Assembly: GCA_024274695.1 (NCBI GenBank)
Contig: JAJSAI010000019.1
Span: forward strand, 29,346 to 93,345
Source: an archaeon
GTDB taxonomy: Archaea; B1Sed10-29; JAJSAI01
Direction of reading: 5' to 3'
DNA: 64,000 nucleotides
Below, piece by piece: positions 8,301-16,149 of the stretch; position 1 is the first letter of the stretch; each line of letters opens with the position of its first letter. The notes beneath the pieces were generated by a model that saw only the letters and a list, made by a program, of their open reading frames with translations, did no database searches and was not told the DNA's origin. Position numbers and translations under genes: made by a program.

Positions 8301-9479
8301 ATGAGAAGAGTCGCGGTCATAGGCGCTGGCATGACCCGGTTCGGGGAAAGATGGGAAGAGGGAATGAGAGAGCTAGCAGTAGAAGCGGGAGTAAGAGCAC
8401 TAGAGAGTGCTGGGGTGAGAGGAAGCCAGATACAAGCCCTGTACGTGGGGAACATGAGCGGAGGCAGGTTCATTGGACAAGAGCACATAGGAGCCCTCGC
8501 GGCAGACTACCTCGGGCTGAACCCCATCCCGAGCACAAGAATTGAGGCTGCTTGCGCGAGCGGCGGCCTGGCTTTCAGGCAAGCCTACCTCAGCATCGCG
8601 GGCGGAGAGTTCGACCTGGTGGTCGCGGGAGGAATAGAAAAAATGACGGACGTTCTCACAGGACAGGCCACAACAACCCTGGGAGGCGCTGCTGACCAGG
8701 AGTGGGAGACCTTCTTCGGGGCAACCTTTCCCAGCATATACGCGCTCATGGCAAGAAGGCACATGCACGAGTACGGGACTACAGAAGAACAGCTTGCCAT
8801 GGTAGCGGTCAAGAACCATGACAATGGTCTGAAAAACCCCTACGCCCAGTTCAGGAAAAAGATTACTGTCGAGGACGTGCTAAACTCTTCTCCGGTGGCC
8901 ACTCCCCTCAAGCTGCTTGACTGTTCTCCCATCACTGACGGGGCCGCGGCAGTCGTACTCGCGAGTGAGGAAATGGCCAGGAAGATCACGGATGACCCCG
9001 TGTGGATTAACGCTTCAGCCCAAGCGAGTGACACTCTAGCCCTTCATTCCAGGAGCTCGTTTACTTCAATTCCTGCCACGCGCCTGGCAGCAGAAAAAGC
9101 GTACCAGAAAGCAGGAATAAAACCGAAAGACGTTGACGTTGCCGAGGTGCACGACTGCTTCACCATCGCAGAGATAATGGCTGTTGAAGACCTTGGGTTC
9201 GTGCCAAAAGGAGAAGGGGGGAAAGCGTACGAAGAAGGGATGTTCGAGCTGGGGTCTGACATTTCAGTGAACACGTCAGGAGGACTCAAGGCCTGCGGGC
9301 ACCCTGTTGGGGCCACGGGAATAAAACAGGTCGCGGAAGTGTTCTGGCAGCTCAGGGGAGAAGCAGGCGAGCGGCAGATTCCTGACGCAGAGATAGGGCT
9401 CACGCACAACGTCGGAGGGTCTGGAGCCACAGTAGTCGTGCACGTGCTCTCAAGATATCCTGACCTCAGGCAGAGGTGA
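8301..9479 (+). CDS. acetoacetyl-CoA thiolase (acetyl-CoA C-acetyltransferase)
   Basis: A 392-residue archaeal thiolase that joins two acetyl-CoA for HMG-CoA synthase. The nucleophilic cysteine is in EAACASGG, the active-site histidine pair is in VAEVHDCFTIAE and KACGHPVGATG, and the C-terminus has HNVGGSGATVV. ATG 8301 is preferred: AAGGTG lies eight bases upstream, and MRRVAVIGAGMTRFGE matches the normal family N-terminus. ATG 8295 overlaps the HMG-CoA synthase stop and would add two residues. It is the middle gene of the three-gene operon. Confidence 0.93.
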   Translation: MRRVAVIGAGMTRFGERWEEGMRELAVEAGVRALESAGVRGSQIQALYVGNMSGGRFIGQEHIGALAADYLGLNPIPSTRIEAACASGGLAFRQAYLSIAGGEFDLVVAGGIEKMTDVLTGQATTTLGGAADQEWETFFGATFPSIYALMARRHMHEYGTTEEQLAMVAVKNHDNGLKNPYAQFRKKITVEDVLNSSPVATPLKLLDCSPITDGAAAVVLASEEMARKITDDPVWINASAQASDTLALHSRSSFTSIPATRLAAEKAYQKAGIKPKDVDVAEVHDCFTIAEIMAVEDLGFVPKGEGGKAYEEGMFELGSDISVNTSGGLKACGHPVGATGIKQVAEVFWQLRGEAGERQIPDAEIGLTHNVGGSGATVVVHVLSRYPDLRQR

Positions 9480-9484
9480 AAAGC

Positions 9485-9898
9485 ATGGCAGAACAGGGGA
9501 GCATTCCACTCATTTGGAGGAGGTATCCTCAGAGGTACAGGCTGGAAGGGAACAAGTGCGAGAACTGCGGGACCTACTTTTTCCCTCCCAGGCTCGTGTG
9601 CCCGAATTGCAGGAGGAGAGGAAGCCTTACCAAGCACGTTTTCTCAGGGAAGGGAGTTGTGGAATCCTACACGGTGGTCCACGTTCCTCCTGACGAGATG
9701 GCGGGCCAGGAGCCCTACGTGCTCGCACTAGTGAGACTGGAAGAAGGTCCTGTAGTTACAGCAGTAGTAACAGACGTTGACCCAGAAGACGTGAAAATCG
9801 GGACAAGGGTCAGGCTCGCGTTCAGGAGAATATCAGAACAAGGAGAGAGCGGTCTGGTGTGCTACGGGTACAAGTTCGCGCCCGAGAAAGGATTTTAA
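9485..9898 (+). CDS. DUF35 OB-fold scaffold of the thiolase/HMGCS complex
   Basis: A 137-residue protein with a rubredoxin-like zinc ribbon (CENCGTYFFPPRLVCPNC, residues 24-41) followed by an OB fold (VESYTVVHVPP, then LALVRLEEGPVVTAVV). DUF35 proteins bridge acetoacetyl-CoA thiolase and HMG-CoA synthase in the archaeal complex and help pass the intermediate between them. ATG 9485 lies five bases after the thiolase stop. The position directly after those two genes supports the same role here. Confidence 0.93.
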   Translation: MAEQGSIPLIWRRYPQRYRLEGNKCENCGTYFFPPRLVCPNCRRRGSLTKHVFSGKGVVESYTVVHVPPDEMAGQEPYVLALVRLEEGPVVTAVVTDVDPEDVKIGTRVRLAFRRISEQGESGLVCYGYKFAPEKGF

Positions 9899-9924
9899 AA
9901 GAGGCCTGCTGAACACCAGAACGC

Positions 9925-10869
9925 ATGGACAACAAGACCTATCTTGAGGCTCTCAGGAAACAGCACTACGCGATATTCGGGAAGAGAGAGCATTCTGCAG
10001 CAAAACTGTGCACCTGGACCAAAAAAAGCCTGAGGGGAGAGGGGGTCTGCTACAAGCAGCTCTTTTACGGGGTGCAGTCCCACAGGTGCCTGCAGATGAC
10101 CCCTAACATTTACTGCAACCAGAGGTGCGTGTTCTGCTGGAGGTCCTGGGAGCACGCTCCAACGGTATTCCAGCCGACGGAATGGGACGATCCCGCGGAG
10201 ATTGTTGAAGAATCAATACGCGCCCAAAGGAAACTGCTGTCAGGGTACGGGGGCCTGCCTGGGCTTGACCAGAAAAAGTACCACGAGGCCCTGAACCCGA
10301 ACCAGGTCGCGATCTCCCTGGCCGGAGAGCCCACGATATACCCGAGGATCTGGGATCTGGTGCACGAGTACAAGAAAAGGGGTTTCACGACCTTCCTCGT
10401 GTCCAACGGGATGCTGCCAGAACGGTTTGAGAACATGACCGAGAAGCCCACCCAGTGGTACCTTTCCCTGGACGCGCCTGACGAGCAGACTCACAAGAAA
10501 GTGAACGTTCCAATGCTGCCGGACTCCTGGCAGAGGCTCAACCGGAGCCTGGAGATAATGAGCACCCTGCCCGACGTCAGGCGGGTAATAAGAATAACAG
10601 TGGTCAAGGGATTGAACGACAGGGATCCTGAAGGATATGCCAGGCTCGTGGAAAAGTCAGGAGCTGATTTTCTGGAGGTCAAAGCGTACATGTTCGTGGG
10701 AGGGAGCAGGCAAAGGCTGTCAATAGCCAACATGCCAAGCCACGATTACGTGAAAGAGTTCGCGGGCAAGATAAACGAGGTTCTCGGCTGGGAGTACGGG
10801 GGAGAACAGCCGGCCAGCAGGGTTGTGGTTTACTCCAGGGGAAGCAAAAAGCTTAGAATAAGAGGATGA
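9925..10869 (+). CDS. taw1: tRNA 4-demethylwyosine synthase (TYW1/Taw1), radical SAM
   Basis: A 314-residue radical SAM enzyme that builds 4-demethylwyosine on G37 of tRNA-Phe from N1-methylguanosine and pyruvate. The SAM cluster motif is CNQRCVFC (Cys64, 68, 71). The second [4Fe-4S] site of this family is represented by Cys29, Cys42 and Cys55. Other typical pieces are NQVAISLAGEPTIYP, WYLSLDAPD and LEVKAYMFVGGSR. It follows the DUF35 gene by 26 bases in the same direction. The flavodoxin domain of eukaryotic TYW1 is absent, as in other archaea. Confidence 0.95.
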   Translation: MDNKTYLEALRKQHYAIFGKREHSAAKLCTWTKKSLRGEGVCYKQLFYGVQSHRCLQMTPNIYCNQRCVFCWRSWEHAPTVFQPTEWDDPAEIVEESIRAQRKLLSGYGGLPGLDQKKYHEALNPNQVAISLAGEPTIYPRIWDLVHEYKKRGFTTFLVSNGMLPERFENMTEKPTQWYLSLDAPDEQTHKKVNVPMLPDSWQRLNRSLEIMSTLPDVRRVIRITVVKGLNDRDPEGYARLVEKSGADFLEVKAYMFVGGSRQRLSIANMPSHDYVKEFAGKINEVLGWEYGGEQPASRVVVYSRGSKKLRIRG

Positions 10870-10911
10870 TACCAAGCGGTTTATATTCTCCTGGGCCCCT
10901 ATTTCTTGGTG

Positions 10912-11412
10912 ATGGTCAGGAAGACAAGGCGGCGGGACCTTGCGGAAGAAATGATGAGAGAGATAAAAAGAAGGCTCTCTTCAAGGGGTTACTCTCCGAG
11001 CGTTGAGGAACTGAAGCAGCGTTTTCCCGGAGTGTCCAAGGGAGAGCTTTACATCGTTTTCAGGAAACTGGTTGAGGAGGGCAGGCTCCCTGAGGCCGTG
11101 ATCGGGAAAACTCTTGAGAAGAGAGAAGTCCCTCTCAGTATTAATGATCTTGCTCTTCTCACAGCAGCCCAAGAGTTCAGGGCAAAGTACGGCAGGAAGC
11201 CCACGATAGAAGAAGCGGCCGAAATGGTGGAGCTCCACACCAAAAGAAGCCTGAAAAGGTACAGGCGCGTTCTGGAGGAAAAGCTTGGTAAGGAGACGTT
11301 CAGCCAAATCTTTTCCCTTCAGAAGAAGGGCCGTGTGCCTCCTAAGACAAGGCTTGCTGCCCGGGACGAGGAGCACGAGAAAGAGCTTTTCGAAGAATTA
11401 TACCGGGACTGA
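10912..11412 (+). CDS. basic protein with two helix-turn-helix-like segments
   Basis: An unrecognised, strongly basic 166-residue protein. Residues 5-65 look like a winged helix (EEMMREIKRRLSSRGYSP, then LYIVFRKLVEEGRLP). Residues 85-130 hold a second helix-turn-helix-like unit (RKPTIEEAAEMVELHTKRSL). It has no membrane segment and no cysteines. The charge pattern suggests nucleic-acid binding, but the target is unknown. A TATA-like tttatatt at about 10880-10887 is some 28 bases before ATG 10912, pointing to a leaderless transcript separate from taw1. Confidence 0.6.
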   Translation: MVRKTRRRDLAEEMMREIKRRLSSRGYSPSVEELKQRFPGVSKGELYIVFRKLVEEGRLPEAVIGKTLEKREVPLSINDLALLTAAQEFRAKYGRKPTIEEAAEMVELHTKRSLKRYRRVLEEKLGKETFSQIFSLQKKGRVPPKTRLAARDEEHEKELFEELYRD

Positions 11413-11424
11413 GGCGTGCTGTCC

Positions 11425-11621
11425 ATGAAACTGTTCGGATTCCTCAAGGGAGGTAAAGAAAAAGTCCTGTCAGAAGAAAAGCAGGAAGAGCCTGTTCCAA
11501 AGTACGCGGACAAGGAATGCGCGTTATGCGGCAAGCCAGAGGCGGACAAGAAGTGAGGAGGCAGTACTGGCACAAGAAGTGTCTCAGGAAAGCCAGGAAA
11601 ATGGCCAAGAACGCGTTCTGA
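11425..11621 (+). pseudogene. small C2HC zinc protein split by a frameshift
   Basis: From ATG 11425 one frame reads MKLFGFLKGGKEKV and, after a charged linker, reaches CALCGKPEADKK before stopping at 11554-11556. The -1 frame then continues without a start codon as QYWHKKCLRKARKMAKNAF and stops at 11619-11621. Joined, the two pieces form a plausible metal site, C-x2-C then H-x2-C, in a protein of about 65 residues. Either a one-base error or mutation split the gene, or the upstream 43-residue piece is real and the second is not used. No classical slippery heptamer is visible at the junction. Confidence 0.5.
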
Positions 11622-11668
11622 ACCAGGGCACCAAAAAAATTATATTCGGGCAGTGTTTTAGTGTGCTG

Positions 11669-13009
11669 ATGCCCGTAGTAAAACTGTTTTCTGTGACCGG
11701 GCGCGAAGGCCCTGGCCCGGAAGAAACCTCCGCCTTCGGGGCCCTCGGCTGCTTTGAACAAGACGACTCGTTCTCGTTGTACCAGAAGCTAGCAGGGGAC
11801 CAGAAGAAGGTAAAAGGGGTGCTCAAGAATTCTGCGGGCAGGGGCCACGGGTCGGTACAGGACCAGAACCTGTTCATATTCAGCATCCGGGATCTGTCCA
11901 GGGCGGCGACACTGCAGTTGTGCCTGCCCCAGTACCTGATGCACCTGCAACAATCCCTCAGGAGGGCCAACGCGGACAGAGGCTTCCACGTCCCAGAAGG
12001 CATGAGCAGGGAGTCCACAGAACTCATGTCAGACGCCTTCAGGCTCTACGAGAAAATGAAGGAAGAAGGGATCCCGGGAGAAGACGCGAGGTACATACTC
12101 CCTTTGTACACTAAGACGAACATCCAGACCGCGGGTAACGCCAGAGAACTTTCCCACCTGTTCTGGATGACAGAACACTCTGACGCGCCCTCTGAAGTAA
12201 AAGCAGTCGTGAGGAGCATGCGCACGTTAGCTGAAGAGATCGCGCCGAACCTTTTCAGGGACTGGGGGTACAACTACGAGGCCCTCGCGTGGTACCCTTC
12301 AGCACAGCTCTACTCAGACAATCCAGTCATGGACGAGATCGTGCGCAGAAAAGGAGCAGGGGGAGTAAGGCTCGTGGAGTACGATATTCCCGAGGAGCAG
12401 GTGAGCAGGGCAGTGCTGGAAAGGGACGAGGCAATACTCTCTGTCTTAAAGCACTCTCACAACGGGGGCAGCGTGCAAGGGTTTCTGGCCAGGATGTCCC
12501 TGGCCGCGTTCCACCAGGCGATAAGACAGAGGACCTGGGACCAGGCCGTTGAATCGGTCTTCTCTGCAGCAGAGAGAGGAGAGCTGATCATACCCAGGAC
12601 AGTCCGGGCGAGAGGCTTTGAGAGGGAGTTCACTGAGCTTGCCAGGAGCATGCTGATAGCATACCGTGAGGAAAAGGAAAGAATAGGAAGGCATGACGCG
12701 ATAGGAGTGGTGCCGCACGCGCTCGCCCTGTACGACCTGATACACGTTAACGGATGGAACGCGATACACTCCATAGGAAAGAGAACGTGCATGGAAGCCC
12801 AGTGGGAGATAAGAGAAATCGCGGCAGGGATTTCCAGGATCATAAAAGAAAAGAACCCTGCGATAGGCAGGTGGTCAGAGCCCCAGGGGGTGGTCTACGG
12901 GTACTGCCCTGAAAGAAACCCCTGCGGCTACTGCGAGAAAGTGTTGGACAACAGGGGAAAAAAGAGAGGTGGAGGGGAAGAGAGTGAGCCTGAAGGAATT
13001 AGACCCTGA
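11669..13009 (+). CDS. tandem ThyX-like protein (divergent flavin-dependent thymidylate synthase)
   Basis: A 446-residue protein made of two ThyX-like halves; normal ThyX is about 220-250 residues and works as a tetramer. The first half has GHGSVQDQ and [10 protein letters not shown], but the RHR-x7-S signature is replaced by LPQ. The second half has [11 protein letters not shown] in the same place and keeps [15 protein letters not shown], close to the conserved AQ-x-EIR helix. The C-terminus adds a cysteine cluster, [12 protein letters not shown]. It overlaps glyA, whose product makes the methylene-tetrahydrofolate ThyX uses, so a folate/dTMP role is attractive. The eroded motifs leave activity uncertain. 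TATA at about 11636-11646 suggests a leaderless start. Confidence 0.75.
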   Translation: MPVVKLFSVTGREGPGPEETSAFGALGCFEQDDSFSLYQKLAGDQKKVKGVLKNSAGRGHGSVQDQNLFIFSIRDLSRAATLQLCLPQYLMHLQQSLRRANADRGFHVPEGMSRESTELMSDAFRLYEKMKEEGIPGEDARYILPLYTKTNIQTAGNARELSHLFWMTEHSDAPSEVKAVVRSMRTLAEEIAPNLFRDWGYNYEALAWYPSAQLYSDNPVMDEIVRRKGAGGVRLVEYDIPEEQVSRAVLERDEAILSVLKHSHNGGSVQGFLARMSLAAFHQAIRQRTWDQAVESVFSAAERGELIIPRTVRARGFEREFTELARSMLIAYREEKERIGRHDAIGVVPHALALYDLIHVNGWNAIHSIGKRTCMEAQWEIREIAAGISRIIKEKNPAIGRWSEPQGVVYGYCPERNPCGYCEKVLDNRGKKRGGGEESEPEGIRP

Positions 13010-14231
13010 ACTCGCAGGAGTGCTTCAAAAAGAGCTCGAGAGGCAGAGGAACACCGTGGAGCTAATAGCATCTGAAAACTTTGTCCCTGAAGAGATCCTA
13101 CTCGTGATGGGCTCGGTCCCGACAAACAAGTACGCGGAAGGATACCCCGGCAGAAGATACTACGGGGGAAACCAGTACATTGACGAGATAGAGCGGCTCG
13201 CGATAGAACGGGCGAAACAGTTGTTCGGGGCAGAGCACGCTAACGTGCAGCCCCTCTCAGGATGCCCGGCAAACCTGGCCGCGTACGCTGCTTTCCTGGA
13301 GCCGGGAGACAAGATACTTGGAATGAGCCTCGCGTCAGGAGGTCACCTGAGCCACGGCTACAAGATGAGCATCACCGGAAAATACTACAGGGGGATCGCG
13401 TACGACGTTGATCCTGAAACAGAAACTCTTGACTATGACGCAATACTAGAACAGGCCAGGAGAGAAAAGCCGAGGATGATAGTGTGCGGGGCCAGCGCTT
13501 ATCCCAGGATAATAGACTTCAAGGCATTCAAGGAAATCGCTGATGACGTGGGCGCGTACCTGATGGCTGACATCGCGCACATCGCTGGCCTTGTAGCCGC
13601 AGGCTTGCACCCCAGCCCGGTCCCCTACTGTGACGTGGTCACCACGACCACTCACAAGACTCTCAAGGGCCCGAGAAGCGGTCTTATAATGTGCAAGCAA
13701 GAGCACGCCAAGAAAATAGACAGGGCCGTTTTCCCAATGCTGCAAGGAGGACCTCACGAGCACACGATAGCCGCGAAAGCCCTTTGCTTCAAGCTCGCCA
13801 TGCGGCCGGAGTTCAAAGAATACCAAGCACAGGTTGTGAAGAATGCTAAGGCGATGGCAGAAGTGTTCCTGGACCACGGTTACCGGCTGGTCACAGGAGG
13901 CACGGACAACCACCTGCTGCTCGTGGACGTGGCCCAAAAAGGAATAGGGGGAAAACAAGCGCAGGACGCTCTTGAAGAGGTTGGAATAACAGTGAACAAG
14001 AACATGATCCCCTTTGACAAGCGAAAACCAGTGGACCCGAGTGGGATAAGAATCGGGACGCCCGCGATAACAACAAGAGGCATGAAAGAAGACGCGGCAG
14101 CCAGGATTGCAGAACTGGTGGTAAAGGTCTTGGAGAACGTTGATGACGCGAGCGTGAAAGAAAGGGTCGCGGGGGAAGTTAGAGAACTGCTAGAGGAATA
14201 CCCCCTGTACCCTGGCTTGTCCTACGCGTGA
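12984..14231 (+). CDS. glyA: serine hydroxymethyltransferase
   Basis: A 415-residue PLP enzyme interconverting serine and glycine while charging tetrahydropterin with a one-carbon unit. The PLP lysine is in [14 protein letters not shown]. Other family blocks are [21 protein letters not shown], and [16 protein letters not shown] 12984 is preferred because GGAGG lies about eight bases upstream and SLKELDPEL is a usual N-terminus; GTG 12969 is an alternative. It overlaps the ThyX-like gene by 26 bases, so the two are probably translated together and linked in one-carbon metabolism. Confidence 0.96.
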   Translation: MSLKELDPELAGVLQKELERQRNTVELIASENFVPEEILLVMGSVPTNKYAEGYPGRRYYGGNQYIDEIERLAIERAKQLFGAEHANVQPLSGCPANLAAYAAFLEPGDKILGMSLASGGHLSHGYKMSITGKYYRGIAYDVDPETETLDYDAILEQARREKPRMIVCGASAYPRIIDFKAFKEIADDVGAYLMADIAHIAGLVAAGLHPSPVPYCDVVTTTTHKTLKGPRSGLIMCKQEHAKKIDRAVFPMLQGGPHEHTIAAKALCFKLAMRPEFKEYQAQVVKNAKAMAEVFLDHGYRLVTGGTDNHLLLVDVAQKGIGGKQAQDALEEVGITVNKNMIPFDKRKPVDPSGIRIGTPAITTRGMKEDAAARIAELVVKVLENVDDASVKERVAGEVRELLEEYPLYPGLSYA

Positions 14232-14243
14232 ACAGCGGAAGCA

Positions 14244-15479
14244 CTATTCCCAGAACCCCTTCACTTTTTCCAGAACCTCCTGCTCGTCCACTCCAAGAAC
14301 CCTCTCACCATCGTACGCTATTCTCCCGTTGACCATGGTCATGACAACGTCAGACCCTGACCCAGAGTACACGAGGTTCGAGAGCGCATCGTGCACCGGC
14401 TGCATGTGCGGTTTCTTCAAACTAACCAGAACAAGGTCGGCCAGAGCCCCTTCAAAAATTCCTGCATCCAGGCCCAGGGTCCTGTACGCGTTCTCAGTAG
14501 CCATCTTGAAAACCTGCTCTGCCTTAAGGCAGGAGGGGTCCTTGTGAAGCGCCTTTTGCAGGAAAAGGGCTGTTCTCATCTCCTGCACCATGTCAAGGTT
14601 ATTGTTGCTGGCGCACCCGTCAGTCCCGAGGGTCACGTTCACTCCTTCCCTCAGGTACTCCACCACGGGCGCGACCCCGCTCCCGAGCTTGGCATTGCTC
14701 TCGGGATTGTGCGAGACACTAGCCCCAGCCTCTTTCAATAGCCCGATCTCCTGGTCAGTCACCCAGACCCCGTGGGCGATCATGGTCCTGTTGTCCAGGA
14801 CTCCTATCGCGTGCAGGTACTCCACGGGCCTCATGCCCGTCTTCTCCATGAACTCCTTGACCTCTGTCATGTTCTCCGCCGCGTGTATCTGCAGGAGAAG
14901 ACCGCGCTCCTCAGCAAACTCCTTCGCTCTAACGAGTTCTTCTTCGCTACACCCGTAAACCGAGTGAGGCGTGACGATCACCCTCGCGAGTTCCGTAGCG
15001 TTATCCAGGAGGCTCTTCACCCTGTCAAGAGTCCTGTCCACAGGCTCCATGACCCCAAGGATCCCTTCTCCTGCCCATACCCTGATCCCTGTTTTTTCGC
15101 TGGCCTGCATGACCTTATCCTCATGAAAGTACATGTCAACAAATCCAGTGGTCCCGCTCCTGAGCATTTCAACGCAGGCGAGCAGGGTGTTCCAGTAAAC
15201 GAATTCAGGATTAACCTTTTCTTTTTCAGCGGGCCATATGTGGCCTTCAAGCCACTCCTGCAGGGGCAGGTCGTCGGCTATTCCCCTGAACCCTGTCATG
15301 GCCGCGTGAGTGTGAGTGTTCACGAGCCCTGGGATGAGCAGGCAGCCTCTCCCGTCAACCACGTGCTCGTGTTCTCCGCTTATCCTCCTGCCGATCTCAG
15401 CAATCCTGTTCCCTATCACGCTCACGTCCGCCTTTTCTCCCCACGGGAGCGCAACATCCTTTATGAGAACGCTCGTCAT
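14244..15479 (-). CDS. mtaD: 5-methylthioadenosine/S-adenosylhomocysteine deaminase
   Basis: A 411-residue amidohydrolase that deaminates S-adenosylhomocysteine, methylthioadenosine and related adenosines, the usual archaeal route for recycling SAM products. Metal ligands are visible in NTHTHAAMTG, HAAENMTEV, AHGVWV and GTDGCASNNN. The full TIM-barrel plus small beta domain is present. The gene stops with TAG, showing that TAG is a normal terminator here. Its start overlaps the AMMECR1 stop by four bases (ATGA), so the two form an operon. Confidence 0.9.
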   Translation of the reverse strand: MTSVLIKDVALPWGEKADVSVIGNRIAEIGRRISGEHEHVVDGRGCLLIPGLVNTHTHAAMTGFRGIADDLPLQEWLEGHIWPAEKEKVNPEFVYWNTLLACVEMLRSGTTGFVDMYFHEDKVMQASEKTGIRVWAGEGILGVMEPVDRTLDRVKSLLDNATELARVIVTPHSVYGCSEEELVRAKEFAEERGLLLQIHAAENMTEVKEFMEKTGMRPVEYLHAIGVLDNRTMIAHGVWVTDQEIGLLKEAGASVSHNPESNAKLGSGVAPVVEYLREGVNVTLGTDGCASNNNLDMVQEMRTALFLQKALHKDPSCLKAEQVFKMATENAYRTLGLDAGIFEGALADLVLVSLKKPHMQPVHDALSNLVYSGSGSDVVMTMVNGRIAYDGERVLGVDEQEVLEKVKGFWE

Positions 15480-16054
15480 CCTACCTCCTCCTCAACTACT
15501 TTCCCCCCAGGCTCCTCTTCTGAGAACACCTGGGCAGTGAAAAGGTAGACCATCGTGTCAAAGTCCTTCCACGCGCTCGCCTCAATCCCTGCCTTCAGGC
15601 ATGCGTCCGACAAGAACTCCTCAGGACCGAGATCGTACTCCACCGCTACTTGGGGGAGGAGCAGTCCAGAATATTGGCCCTTCCTGATTATTATCCCATG
15701 CTTTCCTATGACAACATGCTCCGGCCTTTCCTCTGGCCTGCAGTCAAGCCGCTTTGGTTCTGAGAGCACGCTTACTTCTACCACTATCTTGTCCAGCTCG
15801 TCAGGGGATACTGGGAAGAACCGGGGGTCTTCAAAAGCCGCTGCCCGCGCGGCCTCTCTGACCGCTTCCCCCAAGGGCTTCACAGGGTAAGGGAATCCTA
15901 TGCACCCCCTCAGGGTTTTGTCAGGGAAAGAGTAGAGTGTCACGAACACCCCCTTCTTCTCCTTCAAGAACTCGTCACGATGTTCTCTTTCTTCTCCTTT
16001 TATGGCTTCTCTGGCCATTCTGACCAGCAGAGCTCCCTGCTCCAGTGACAGCAT
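15476..16054 (-). CDS. AMMECR1-domain protein
   Basis: A 192-residue member of the universally conserved but poorly understood AMMECR1 family. The signature LRGCIG is at about residues 48-53, followed by AAFEDPRFFPVSPDEL and the strand VVEVSVLSEP. The C-terminus is slightly longer and acidic (EEEPGGKVVEEEVG). It is the first gene of the operon with mtaD. A TATA-like ccttttaaaac on this strand is about 26 bases before the ATG. The biochemical role of the family is not settled, and I do not assign one. Confidence 0.92.
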   Translation of the reverse strand: MLSLEQGALLVRMAREAIKGEEREHRDEFLKEKKGVFVTLYSFPDKTLRGCIGFPYPVKPLGEAVREAARAAAFEDPRFFPVSPDELDKIVVEVSVLSEPKRLDCRPEERPEHVVIGKHGIIIRKGQYSGLLLPQVAVEYDLGPEEFLSDACLKAGIEASAWKDFDTMVYLFTAQVFSEEEPGGKVVEEEVG

Positions 16055-16149
16055 GAATACACTACCCCCGACTGTTTTAAAAGGTTAACCAGGTCAAACC
16101 CTCACCGTTTTGCGAAAGATTATATCAGCACCAGGCAAGACAGGGTATC

